Notes under the pieces: generated by a model | What the model saw: only the letters and a program-made list of their open reading frames with translations | The model's database searches: none | Told to the model about the DNA's origin: nothing | DNA from: Takakia lepidozioides | Lineage: Eukaryota; Streptophyta; Takakiopsida; Takakiales; Takakiaceae | Length of the DNA stretch: 64,000 nt | Direction: 5' to 3' | NCBI GenBank assembly: GCA_030704615.1 | Contig: CM060731.1 | Location: 84,672,756-84,736,755 of the forward strand | Position numbers and translations under genes: made by a program | In this document: positions 32,201 through 41,865 of the stretch, piece after piece | Layout of the letters: each line of letters begins with the position of its first letter | Position numbering within the stretch: the stretch's first letter is position 1

Positions 32201-33110
32201 CAGAATTAAGGATTATTTGAGCAATGATTGGGCCAGACACAATGATAGGAGACTTTGCGGTAGTACCTTGTAATCTTTTCATCTCCTCTACTAGTGCGTT
32301 GTACATTATGTCCGCCCATTGTACCTCTTGTCCCTTCAGGCCTTTGAGTATTTCCTCTGTGAAGGATCTGCTCAAATATTGTTGGTTCTGTTTCAGGGCA
32401 ATCAGAACGTTCAATACCTGGCCTATCTCTTTTAACCCTGGGTACACAGCTTTGGTACAAGCATAACCCTGAGTTTTAAAGAAACTCCCTTCTTGGAATA
32501 AGTCCCCTATTTGCAGTCTTGCCCTGTGTTCCTCCACATGCACCTGACCTGCTGGCAATCGAAACAATTGCTGGAGGTATAGGGGAGTAATCATTAATTC
32601 AACTCCCTTCACCGTTGTTGTTCCTGTCCTTGGCTCAAAGTTCTGCAAAAATTGTAACATGTACTGTCTATGGTGTAGTGTCCAATCTAGGCTTTGCAAT
32701 CCTTCCAATCTCAGCTCCTCCAGTATCTTTATCGCCTGTGGGGTAGCCATCGTTTGTTTCTGCAGAATTGTGGTGCTCTTCACCCTGATTTCCTCCATTC
32801 CTCTCACTCTCTTCATTTTAGACTCACAGAACTGCTTTGGCTGTAACAACTGCAGGAATGCCTGTAGTGCACAAAGCATAAACGTATGGTTGCCGCAGAA
32901 AGCTATGGGTAATTTCTTGTAAGCCTGCGGGGCTTGCAAGCATTGCTCAAGAGAAAAGCTCTGCTCTGTCATTTCGTGTCTATGCCACTGCGTAAGTAAT
33001 ATTGCGAGCGTATAGTCTGTTAGTTCCTCCATAGTTTCCAAGTTATAGCATTTATGGCCTGTCCTGTCGAGACGCCCGTTACTCAGAACGACGCCGCCTC
33101 TTGCGCTCAA
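29274..33110 (-). CDS. ORF3 of element B, env-position coiled-coil protein (~1,278 aa)
   Basis: The longest intact frame in the window. The 33110 boundary is a TTG codon. By comparison with A, the natural ATG is near 33231 (MCDPSGL), and a one-base deletion near 33170 puts it out of frame. Regions: 1-310 globular (ALLLTQWHRHE, MKRVRGMEEIRVKSTTILQKQ, SPIIVSGPIIAQIIL); 310-520 acidic low complexity; about 520-850 coiled coil (ELQTVHNRMAIQC, AYAQLVEPQAKRMEALQQQLE); about 930-1200 globular (FNQIPIMLDLAWKEF, QSYSSGDHWVLPSVPPHMYLY); basic tail. It sits where Athila-like elements carry env-like genes, but I see no signal peptide, transmembrane span or furin-type site. Similarity of the N-domain to plant transposon-associated domains is possible but unproven. 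Confidence 0.8.
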   Translation of the reverse strand: MSARGGVVLSNGRLDRTGHKCYNLETMEELTDYTLAILLTQWHRHEMTEQSFSLEQCLQAPQAYKKLPIAFCGNHTFMLCALQAFLQLLQPKQFCESKMKRVRGMEEIRVKSTTILQKQTMATPQAIKILEELRLEGLQSLDWTLHHRQYMLQFLQNFEPRTGTTTVKGVELMITPLYLQQLFRLPAGQVHVEEHRARLQIGDLFQEGSFFKTQGYACTKAVYPGLKEIGQVLNVLIALKQNQQYLSRSFTEEILKGLKGQEVQWADIMYNALVEEMKRLQGTTAKSPIIVSGPIIAQIILNSGILNAQERKEMGVFEPETTAMEEQGSSHSEGGLAAQPETKRQRRGKTVVADPLASRIPHDNVSQAHGQEGAQQHRQMLLLEAGPSEREEEVTSASQPLERLVTRSQVIHAAQPEIIDLESEGIDIPTTEQIVAEIEKGDLLYEYSGLVKETEIPEVQQLPKGNPEVHIIHTPVSEVPQAEGHDTVAPVIDEVVQEENPVGQWPEWLVRHHTVEDQEEQQQPHHDDPQQAMLMSSIGRTLNLLGTYVKSHVPITQLTALKEELRKEFEARLATECANKVDEEVTLKMKQDLGNTEMALQLAKQQLIEAGLAQDQLHEAHKQQLYQMQVQHESKLQELNALHTELQTVHNRMAIQCATFTTMLDQSTKEINSQAEKCTKAEEENVEQMKLIVDMKNTICRNEDTFKQYRQMEADQEKHIVELQQTIVANRNEIAVSNKAWKEANNLLAAYAQLVEPQAKRMEALQQQLELYKLREEQTLRGTTSSLVDNSLMQVWLAQGPVEGKAPRKLTQSEMNELRLQVQNIATTTIDNVYSRIAELQEDVDGLQTQVEDLTSNIDQRVYIPQEQLMASYLQARTLAFQSSQEVQEMPMIQEPVPPPPQQVSVPVAEPVVTTTTPQPPQPEVWGNAAFNPPKTPAAREYSRAMLMPFNQIPIMLDLAWKEFSPPQSFAHYYQIMRIWLPVATRTKVLPNNRHIEDHHFAQYWHEAGTMLRELVAFQVVHGLIYTKTKEIASIVMGCGLYYAACFLVRYHIEQQKMQTRFQSYSSGDHWVLPSVPPHMYLYDPKVMMQKDSQIRSWFQAACNHLSTQKFGLDDIFYKGHVAWKYLHAAPVIGTPLTWTDKELSVYTNFAVQRLHQVVKCKLPDMVGQHCMPQMIPQKVRKLKHLRGDEDSDTTVSSQNSFDMGEDYAIQMAEKKQRGSPMPERLPRYQPPEGLNYPGSDQPSPSTRDRPRARTHSPPRNSQRQQGAHSQRFATRKQ

Positions 33111-33360
33111 TTTCCCTCCATTTTCTTGATCCTTTCTCTGGTTTTCTATTGGCTATATCCGCTGTGACTGGATTTTAATTTTATCTTCTTTAGTGGACTT
33201 TCCCTCTTGGATAGTCCACTAGGATCACACATGTGACAAGAATTCGGCTTTTCTGTACTTGCCGTTCGTTCCCTTTTTCCGTACTCATTAATGGGCCTGG
33301 CTTTCATCCCTTTTGACGGCCGTTCTTGTCTTCTTTCTTTTTGACACCTGTCCTTGCACT

Positions 33361-36300
33361 TCATTGTCTGCTGTGTGTCGCGCCTGACCTCCACGTGTCT
33401 ATTTTTAAAGTAATTTCCGTTTCCTCTTCCGTCATCCATTTTCCTGAAGTTATTATGTGTCCACTTGTCACTGATTCTATGGATCGTGTAACTTTAGTAG
33501 GCTGTGTTGAGCTGTGACAGGCTGTGTCATACTGTGTTACGCTGTGATAGGCTGTGATGCACTGTGGTAAGCTGTGATAGGCTGTGACACGCTGCGGTAG
33601 GTTGTGATAGGCTGTGTTGCGCCGTGCTGGGCTGTGATAGGCTGTGTCACGCCGTGATAGGCTGTGATAGGCTGTGTCACGTCGTGATGGGCTGTGATAG
33701 GCTGTGTTGCGCCTTGCTGGGCTGTGATAGGCTGTGTCACGTTTGTTTTGCCCACCCTGGTCATATATGCTGGGCCTAGCGACAAGTGTTCCATACTCCG
33801 TTCGTAACACTGGTGCAGCCCGTGACTGCTCTTGCGGTTCAACATGCAAATCATGCTGCAGGGGTTTGTCATGGATACCACTGTACCCCTTCAACTTATT
33901 TGCATTGACTCTTCCCAGCATTTCTTTGTTAATGGTTTGTAACATGGCGGTGTTGTTATCATACATCTTTTGTATGACATAAGGTCCTTTCCATGGTGAT
34001 TTAAGCTTAGAAGCTTGAATCTTTCCTTTCTTTTGCAACCATAGAACCAAATCCCCCGTCTTAAAAGTCTTTAACTTGCCTTCATCAAACTGTTCCTTTC
34101 GCTTCATCTGAATTCTGGTCATATTATCAGCTGCATCAGCACGTACTTCTTCCACATGGTATAATTCATGTTTCCTGACCTTGATGGAGTCTTGCAATTC
34201 CATTCTTTTTCCCCACTCCGTTCTCATGGTAGGTAACAGGAATTCCACTGGAAGTAAGGCTTCCATACCATAAACTAATTGGAATGGTGTATACTTAGTG
34301 GTGACTTTATATGAAGTCCTGTATGACCATAAAGCTGTCAGCAGCTTTGTATCCCAATCCGTTCTGTTTGCATTGACTATCTTAGCCAAGATAGTACATA
34401 GTATTTTGTTGGTAGCCTCTGCCTGCCCATTACCCTGCGGGTAATATGTTGTACTCTTTCTATGCACAATCATAAACTCTTTAGTCAACAACTCAATGGT
34501 CTCATTCATGAAGTGACTTCCTTGATCACTGATAAATTCTAAGGGACAGTCAAATCGTGTAAGTATGTTCTCGTACAGGAACCTTGCTGTGGACTTGGCT
34601 GTGTTGTCCCTCAAAGCTTTAGCTTCCACCCACTTTGTAGTATAATCAGTGGCTGTAATTATGTACCTGTTTCGTGTATTCTTGGATGGTGGATTAATTG
34701 GTCCAACAAAGTCTAGTCCCCATTTCTGAAATGGTTCCGTAGGCATTGTAGGATGCAAGGCCATCCTTCCAGATCTCTGCAAAGGTCCTAGCCTCTGACA
34801 TTCATCACACTTCTGACAATACTCATGTACATCTTTGAACAAAGTAGGCCACCAGTATCCTGCGAGTAGTATCTTTCTACTGGTAGTCTCTTCTCCAAAA
34901 TGACCTCCAGCCACTCCTTTATGAACTTCCTCCAAGACTTTATTTACTTCATGGTGGTACAAGCATCGTTTTAGTACTCCATCAGGTCCTAACTTATACA
35001 TTCTGCTTCCTACCATAGTATAAGGTAAAGCTTTGATAGCAATTCTCTTCCTCTGCTCCTTACTATAACTAGGTGGGCACTGACCATGAGCAAGGTAGTA
35101 TCTGATTGGCCACTGCCAATCTAACCATTCATCTGCACTTCCTTGCACCTCCATTACAAATAAACTCGCATCAGGTAACTGATCGTCCACTCCTGTGGCG
35201 GCCTCTCCTGTTGTTAGTCGTGACAAATGATCTGCCACAAGATGCAAACGGCCAGGCTTGTAAATAACCTCGAACTCAAACTCATGCAAGATTATTAACC
35301 ACCTCGCTATCCTTCCACTTATCAAAGGTTTGTTCACCAGATATATCAGAGCCTGGTGATCCACATAAAACATAAACTTTCTTCCCAATAGGTAATGCCT
35401 GAATTTCTTGACTGCATAAATCATTGCCAATGCTTCTCTTTCCGTTGTACTATAGTTCCTCTCAGCACTGTTCATCAATCGGCTAGCATAGTACACAGGT
35501 GAATCTATATTCCCTGTAACATTCTGGGCTAACATCGCACCCAACGCTTCTCCTGATGCATCGCAGTGAACATGAAATACTACATGCCAGTGAGGGTTAA
35601 TCAGCACAGGTGTAGTTGTTACTGACAGTGTAAGTTCCTCAAACGCCTGTTGACATTCAGCTGTCCAGGCAAACACTGCATCTTTCTTCAGAAGCTTGCT
35701 CAATGGTGCTGCTATTTGTGCATACCTTTTGACAAATCTTCTGTAATAACTGGTTTGCCCAAGGAATCTTCGTAGACTTTTAACATTCACTGGGGATGGA
35801 GAGGCTTTAATGGACTCTGTCTTCCTGGGATCCACAAGGAGTCCCTTCTTACACACAATGTGTCCCAAAAGTACCCCTGAGTTCACACAGAAAGTACACT
35901 TCTCTGGATTCAGGCCCAGACCTCTCATCCTGCATCTGGCCAAACATAACTCCAATTTATGCAAGTGCTCACTCTTAGAGCTGTACACACTGAAATCATC
36001 CAAGAATACCTGCATGAAATCATCCAGATACTCATGAAAAGATTCACTTATCACTCTCTGAAAGGTCGCTGGTGCATTACAAAGTCCAAAGGGCATGACT
36101 TTGTATGCATAAGCCCCCCAGTCTGTGATGAAAGCTGTTTTCCCTTGGTCTTCTTCTGCCAATTGCACTTGATTATAACCACTGAAGCCATCCATGAATG
36201 AGTACATCTCATGGCCTGCCACAGTGTCTAATACTGCTTCTGTGAATGGCAAAGGGAAAGGATCTTTCTTCGTACAAGCATTCAGCTTCTTATAGTTTAC

Positions 36301-36570
36301 ACATACTCTTAGTTTGCCATTCTTCTTGGGAACTATAACAATGGGTGACAACCAAGTTGTATACTCTATTGGGTATATAAACTTAGCCTCAGCCAACTTC
36401 TTAATCTCTTCTCCAACCTTCTGTGCGTAGTTGGGATTCATTCTATACCTCGCCTGCTTGATTGGTACTGACCCTGGTTCCAGTTCAATCTTATGCTGAC
36501 AGACTTCAGGTGGTATCCCTTTTAGATCCTCATAGCTCCAAGCAAATACATCTCTGTATTTGATGAACAA
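33361..36570 (-). CDS. pol: pol of element B: RT, RNase H, integrase (1,069 aa)
   Basis: One open frame. RT: LSPIVIVPKKNG, YSFMDGFSGYNQV, MPFGLCNAPATFQ and catalytic FLDDFSVYS at residues about 189-197. RNase H: HCDASGEALGAML, STTEREALAMIYAVKKFRHYL. Integrase: HKGVAGGHFG with CQKCDECQ, WGLDFVGPI, FISDQGSHFMNE and PQGNGQAEATNKIL. No chromodomain follows; instead there is a DTAYHSPSRR-type decapeptide array (about eight copies, 33490-33745). The start is an internal Met, because upstream protease codons are replaced at 36571. All catalytic residues are present. Confidence 0.93.
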   Translation of the reverse strand: MFIKYRDVFAWSYEDLKGIPPEVCQHKIELEPGSVPIKQARYRMNPNYAQKVGEEIKKLAEAKFIYPIEYTTWLSPIVIVPKKNGKLRVCVNYKKLNACTKKDPFPLPFTEAVLDTVAGHEMYSFMDGFSGYNQVQLAEEDQGKTAFITDWGAYAYKVMPFGLCNAPATFQRVISESFHEYLDDFMQVFLDDFSVYSSKSEHLHKLELCLARCRMRGLGLNPEKCTFCVNSGVLLGHIVCKKGLLVDPRKTESIKASPSPVNVKSLRRFLGQTSYYRRFVKRYAQIAAPLSKLLKKDAVFAWTAECQQAFEELTLSVTTTPVLINPHWHVVFHVHCDASGEALGAMLAQNVTGNIDSPVYYASRLMNSAERNYSTTEREALAMIYAVKKFRHYLLGRKFMFYVDHQALIYLVNKPLISGRIARWLIILHEFEFEVIYKPGRLHLVADHLSRLTTGEAATGVDDQLPDASLFVMEVQGSADEWLDWQWPIRYYLAHGQCPPSYSKEQRKRIAIKALPYTMVGSRMYKLGPDGVLKRCLYHHEVNKVLEEVHKGVAGGHFGEETTSRKILLAGYWWPTLFKDVHEYCQKCDECQRLGPLQRSGRMALHPTMPTEPFQKWGLDFVGPINPPSKNTRNRYIITATDYTTKWVEAKALRDNTAKSTARFLYENILTRFDCPLEFISDQGSHFMNETIELLTKEFMIVHRKSTTYYPQGNGQAEATNKILCTILAKIVNANRTDWDTKLLTALWSYRTSYKVTTKYTPFQLVYGMEALLPVEFLLPTMRTEWGKRMELQDSIKVRKHELYHVEEVRADAADNMTRIQMKRKEQFDEGKLKTFKTGDLVLWLQKKGKIQASKLKSPWKGPYVIQKMYDNNTAMLQTINKEMLGRVNANKLKGYSGIHDKPLQHDLHVEPQEQSRAAPVLRTEYGTLVARPSIYDQGGQNKRDTAYHSPARRNTAYHSPSRRDTAYHSLSRRDTAYHSPARRNTAYHNLPQRVTAYHSLPQCITAYHSVTQYDTACHSSTQPTKVTRSIESVTSGHIITSGKWMTEEETEITLKIDTWRSGATHSRQ

Positions 36571-37325
36571 GCCAATTGAGAATTGGAAGCACAGAACTAA
36601 CTGATGTACTGATAGATGGTGGTTCTGGAGTAAATATCATGACAGACCAATTAAGGAAGAAGCTTGGTCTAAGTAACATGAAACCAGCCCCATTTACAGT
36701 AACAATGGCAGATCAAAGAAGTGTGCAGCCATTGGGATTAATAAGAGGAGTTAAGATACAGATACAGAAAATGATCTTTATGATCACAGTAACTGTATTA
36801 AAAATGGATGAAGTCATGGAGGCTTACTCCTTATTATTGGGACGTCCGTGGCTGAAACAGGCCAGGGTATTCCATGACTGGAATTCTCAGTTACTAACCG
36901 TGCATAATGGGATGCACGAGATACAAATTACCACTAAGAAATCTAATAGATTACCTGCTACGAGAAGACCTCGAGGGATCAGAGAGTATGATTGGAGGGG
37001 AGGACTGGATGAGGAGCAGGAAGCTACCCTGTTCGCTGCACACCCAGAGTGGGAGCAGGTTGCAGAGATGCGACTGGAAGGCCTAAGTTGTTTAAGAGGT
37101 ATCTGCTGTGGTGTAGTGTCGGCAACACCAATTGAAGAGGAAACCAGCAGTTACCCACCACATTTCTATGAAGAAAAGGAGGGAGAGATGGAAATCCTAG
37201 AAGAACCAGCCACTGTGAGCTTACAGGATGAAGTGGTGACTGGTTGGACAATCACAGCTGATGAGCAAGTGAGAGAAGTAAATGTGGGAACTCAGGAAGA
37301 ACGAGGATGGTGAAAGTAGGAGCTG
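36571..37325 (+). pseudogene. Retroelement aspartic protease segment, inverted next to RT
   Basis: Plus-strand frame: MRIGSTELTDVLIDGGSGVNIM (catalytic IDGGS), LLLGRPWLKQARVFHDW (second protease signature), then the linker HPEWEQVAEMRLEG...EILEEPATVSLQ. In the family this lies just upstream of RT on the same strand. Here it faces RT head to head, with its N-terminus touching the RT start at 36570/36571. Natural fusion to gag at its N-terminus is seen at 53360 on the minus strand. It is functionally uncoupled here. Confidence 0.85.
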
Positions 37326-37740
37326 ATGGAGCACAACAATACTCTCGACAACAAGGCCGTTTGAGTCCTTCATTTCCTCCTCCAAAAAAACCGATCCCGG
37401 TTTCAGGTGGTATCGAACGCACAGATATTTCTCCATCACCCGACAGATGTCCCCTCTGCACGGAAATGAAGCTCTATGCTCGTGAGGAGGGCAGTACACT
37501 GTAGCGCTCGGGTTTTCCGCCATGGGAGATGTGCACACAAGACTGCCAGGATGGCGTGCGGGCAAGCTCCCTGGTAGAAGGGGGATGCAGCGATGGGAAG
37601 GAATGCGGTGCCGATTTGTCCGAGCGACGAAGCCTGATCCAAATAAAAAATCCACAGTCAGAGTGTTAATGAACCTTGTCTCCGGAATGCGGCCCCTGGT
37701 CTTTGCGCAATAACTGCCAACGGTATGCAGTCAGAAAGTG
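37326..37740 (-). other. MULE-like 2 interior, possible 5' exon of transposase
   Basis: A minus-strand frame from Met at 37655 (MDFLFGSGFVARTNRHR) reads to about 37326 (SVFLEEEMKDSNGLVVESIV) and then runs into inverted protease sequence. The 37680-37732 stretch is shared with MULE-like 1 next to the transposase N-terminus, so this could be an upstream exon. Unrecognised family. Confidence 0.35.
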
Positions 37741-37744
37741 GGGG

Positions 37745-39130
37745 GCCGTCCGGATGATGTCGGCTGAAGGGGAGAAGCCGGCACCGTGCCGTCACATTAC
37801 TACCCCCGAATGGAAATTCGGCACCGAATATCCAACAGGGGCCGCACGGATGAAGTCGTCTGGGGCAGAGATGCCGGCACCTGTCCGACAGAGAACATCC
37901 CCCGGATGGAAATTCAGCGCCGAATTTCCATTCGGATCCCCCCAAAGGAAGTCCTGTCGGGGGGTCACGCCGAAAACTGGCCGACATAAAAACCTCCGCG
38001 GATGGAAAAACGGCGCCGAATTTCCATCCGAGGCCTTTCGGATGCAGTCGGCTCGGGGGAAAGGCCGCCATCTGGCCCTCACATTACAACCCCCGGACAG
38101 AAATTCGGCACCGATATACAACAGGGGAAGCCCGGATGAAGTCGCCTCGGGCGCAGAAGCCGGCGCGTGTGCGACAGAGAATATCCCCTGGATGGAGATT
38201 CGACGCCGAATTTACATCCGGGCCCCCCCAAAGGAAGTCGTGTCGGGGGGTCAGGCCGAAAACTGGCCGCAATAAAAACATCCCCAGATGGAAAAACGAC
38301 GCCGAATTTCCATCCGGGGCGGTTCGGATGCAGTCAGGGAGGGGGGAGAGGCCGGCACCTGGCCGTCACATTTCAACCCCCGGACGGAAATTCGGCACCG
38401 AATATCCAACAGGGGACGCCCGGATGAAGTCGCCTCGGGCGTAGAGGTCGGCACATGTTCGACAGAGAGCATCCCCTGGATGGAGATTCGGCGCCCAATT
38501 TCCATCCGGGCCCCCCCAAAGGAAGTCGTGTCGGGGGGTCAGGCCGAAAACTGGCCGACATAAAAACCTCCCCAGATGAAAAAACGGCGCCGAATTTCCA
38601 TCCGGGGCGGTTCGGATGCAGTCGGGGAGGGGGGAGAGGCCGGCACCTGGCCGTCACATTTCAACCCCCGGACGGAAATTCGGCACCGAATATCCAACAG
38701 GGGACGCCCGGATGAAGTCGCCTCGGGCGTAGAGGTCGGCACGTGTTCGACAGAGAGCATCCCCTGGATGGAGATTCGGCGCCCAATTTCCATCCGGGCC
38801 CCCCCAAAGGAAGTCGTGTCGGGGGATCAGGCCGAAAACTGGCCGACATAAAAACCTCCCCAGATGGAAAAACGGCGCCGAATTTCCATCCGGGGCCGTT
38901 CCAATGCAGTCGGGGAGGGGGGAGAGGCCGGCACCTGGTCGTCATATTTCAAACCCCGGACGGAAATTCGGCACCGAATATCCAACAGAGCGGCGGAGAG
39001 GTCGGCACCTCTCCGACAGAGACCATCCCCCAGATGGAAATTCGGCGCCGAATTTCCATCGGGGCCCCTTGAAGGAAGTCGCGGAAACCTCCTAGAATGG
39101 AAAAACGGCGCCGAATTTCCGTCCGAGGCT
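37745..39130. repeat. 288-bp higher-order repeat array (3 x ~96-bp monomers)
   Basis: Identical landmarks recur at exactly 288-base spacing (for example 38167, 38455, 38743 and 38251, 38539). Each 288-bp unit holds three diverged ~96-bp monomers distinguished by GGCGCCGAATTTCC, GGCACCGAATATCC and GGCGCCCAATTTCC cores and by GCAGTCGGGGAGG, GAAGTCGCCTCGGG and GAAGTCGTGTCGGG linkers. About four units plus partial ends are present. Apparent overlapping frames are products of a unit divisible by three. Confidence 0.9.
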
Positions 39131-39199
39131 GTTCCGATTTGCCTCTAGCAGTGAAGGATTCCAAGAAAAATCCGAAAAATCAATCGGACACGCTCAGAA

Positions 39200-39950
39200 T
39201 TACCTGCAGGAAGGTAATTCAGCGCTTCGAAATTCCTGGCGAATGGAAATTCGGCGCCGGATTTCCATCCACCCGGGATTCGAATTACCTGCAGGATGGA
39301 AATTCGGCGCCGGATCTCCATCCATCCGCTCTCCGACCAACCTTGCGGATGGAAATCCGGCGCCGGATTTCCATCCATCCACTTCGAAATTACCTGCGTG
39401 AGGGAAATTTCGCGCGCCGCCCTACCTGCGCGGATGGAAATCCGGCGTCGGATTTCCATCCATCCGCTTCAGAATTACCTGCGTGAGGGAAATTTGGCGC
39501 GTCGCCCTACCTGCGCGGATGGAAATACGGCGCCGGATTTCCATCCATCCGCTTCTGAATTACCTGCGTGAAGGAAATTTGGCGCGCCGCCCTACTGAAT
39601 TTGCAGCGCCGACTTACCTGGAGGATGGAAATCCGGCGCCGGATTTCCATCCATCCACGCTCCGAATTACCTGCATGATGGAAATTTTGCGCGCCGACCT
39701 ACCTGGCGGATGGAAATCCGGCGCCGGATTTCCATCCATCCGCTCTTCGAATTACCTGCATGACGGAAATTTTGCGCGCCGACTTAGCTTGCGGATGGAA
39801 ATCCGGCGCCGGATTTCCATCCATCCGCTCTTCGAATTACCTGCATGACAGAAATTTTGCGCGCCGACTTACCTGGCAGATGGAAATCCAGTGCCGGATT
39901 TCCATCCATCCGCTCTTTGAATTACCTGCATGACTGGAAAAATGGCGCCG
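39200..39950. repeat. ~85-bp tandem array with near-perfect GGCGCC palindromes
   Basis: Eight or so units, each with GGATGGAAATCCGGCGCC then GGATTTCCATCCATCC (a near-perfect palindrome) and a spacer containing TTACCTGC and GAAATTTBGCGCGCCG. Spacing is 85 bases near 39711-39796. Some spacers contain TTTGGCGCG or TTTCGCGCG words that fit the E2F consensus. Confidence 0.85.
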
Positions 39951-40382
39951 AATTTCCGATTTTGGTGCCAGTCAGATCTGGGACTTAGCCATTTTCGGCC
40001 CCGAACTGGAAAAATGGTGCCGAAAAAAAAAAACAAAAAACAAAAAACAAAAAAAAAAACGCCATTTTTCTAGTTCGGGGCCGAAAACGGCTAAGTCCCA
40101 GATTTGACTAGCACCCAAAATCGGAAATTCGGCGCCGTTTTTCCAGTTCTGGGCCCAGTCAGATCTGGGACTTAGCCATTTTCGGCCCCGAACAGGAAAA
40201 ATGGCGCCGGAAAAAAAACCAAAAAAAAAAACGCCATTTTTCCTGTTTGGGGCCGAAAACGACTAAGTCCCAGATCTGACTGGCACCCAAAATCGAAAAT
40301 TCGGCGCCGTTTTTCCAGTTCTGGGCCCAGTCAGATCTGGGACTTAGCCGTTTTCGGCTCCGAACGGGAAAAATGGCGCAGG

Positions 40383-40416
<34 letters not shown>

Positions 40417-40700
40417 AGTTCGGGCCCGAAAACGGCTAAGTCCCAGATCTGACTAGCACCCAAACTCGGAAATTCGGCGCCATTTTTCGAGTTCGGGGCC
40501 TAGTCAAATCTAGGACTTCGCCATTTTCGGCCCCGAGATGGAAAAATGGCCATTTTTCCAGTTCAAGGCCCCGAAAATGGCGAAGTCCCTACGATGGCTG
40601 GAACCGCAACTGGAAATTCGGCACCATTTTTCCAGTTCCGCGCCCTGTCAGATCTGGGACTTAGCCATTTTCGGCCCCGAAATGGAAAAATGGCGTCCCA
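39950..40700. repeat. Poly(A)-centred inverted repeats, first block
   Basis: Three inverted repeats. Left arms read GATCTGGGACTTAGCCATTT and onward to GAACTGGAAAAATGGCG, then A-runs (40021-40059, 40209-40230, 40381-40413), then the reverse-complement arm ending GGCTAAGTCCCAGATC. A fourth inverted repeat near 40530-40590 has GGCCATTTTTCC and no A-run. Confidence 0.85.
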
Positions 40701-41700
40701 AACAGATAATTGGAGAGATGGAGAGAGGGGGCACCCACCATCCAACCCCTGGTATGGCAGTCCCTTATGGAGTGTTAACTTCCCCCATCTCCTTAAGAGC
40801 GCCGCTGCTTCATGAATGCGAAAGATTGCAGGCAAACACAGCAGTAGGTCGTTTGCCAGCACGGGAAATGGAAGTACCTGCCGCCATCGCGCATTAAAAA
40901 AACGAAACGTGCGCAGGCCGTGCTGCTCGAGCACTCAGCCGCCATGATCGCCCTCCACCAGAGAAAACAAGCACGAGTTACATCCTCGGTGGTAAAGTTC
41001 AAGACAATAAATCATCCAGTTAGGGAGTGTACCTGGCATAGTTTTCATCCGGTATGGATGAAATCCAAAACATATTCCATTAGGGATTAGAAAGAAGGTA
41101 TTTCCAAACCAGATAGGCTTAGGAAAAATTGTAAAGATGCAATTTTCCTCAAGTCTCCCATTTTGTTGCATTCTATTGTGATCTCTTGAGATTCAGATGT
41201 TGAACGCCGCAGCGTCCCACTCCACAAACGATTAAGGTTCTTAGTGGTGTCGCATCTCTGTTCTTCTTTTGATCAATTTGCTCACAGTAGAATGCACGTT
41301 GAGCAACTGTGAAGACCTGCTACTCACCTGGTGCATCCTCACTAACACCCATCTTGATGTGGTGGTTTTGGGGACGGGCACAGGTGAGGGTCTTCACTTA
41401 ATATGTATTTTTGAACAGTTTGCAGATAATCAAAAGACTTGGCGATGGTGACGATTGACGCTGAATACTGCTTAAGTGGGGCATCCGATACGACTCTTTT
41501 TTTGTTTTTTTATGATTGCAACCAACTGCTTCTGTTGAACAATATGGCAATCTGCTGAGCTTTATAGAATACATACGTTATATTAAGACTCGGGGGTTTT
41601 TAACCTGATTATAAGTCAGTTTTTCTAGCATGATACCAGTATGAACTTTGGCATCATATTGATATGGTGTTGGAGTAACATCTCCAGACCTAAAGCTATC
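40700..41700. other. Single-copy interval in MULE-like 2, no gene seen
   Basis: About 1 kb without the repeats that surround it, no convincing reading frame, rather AT-rich after 41040. It separates the two copies of a duplicated array block. Confidence 0.5.
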
Positions 41701-41865
41701 CGTCATTTTTCCAGTTCGGGGCCGAAAATGGCTAAGTCCCTAGGGTGGCTGGCACCAAAATTGGAAATTCGGCGCCATTTTTCCAGTTCCGGGCCCAGTC
41801 AGATCTAGGACTTAGCCATTTTCGGCCCCGAACTGGAAAAATGGCACTGAAAAAAAAAAAAAAAC

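Noticed and set aside
29274-33110. ORF3 as a cytoskeletal or myosin-like host gene because of the coiled coil.
   Set aside because: Three copies lie in the same place between pol and LTR with polypurine tract and LTR adjacent, so it belongs to the retroelement.
38084-39148. Sets of ~90-codon frames repeated on both strands.
   Set aside because: Exact 288-base periodicity, divisible by three, explains them.
37745-39950. Possible CRISPR-like array because of regular repeats.
   Set aside because: Units are contiguous tandem repeats with no unique spacers, and the DNA is a plant nuclear sequence.
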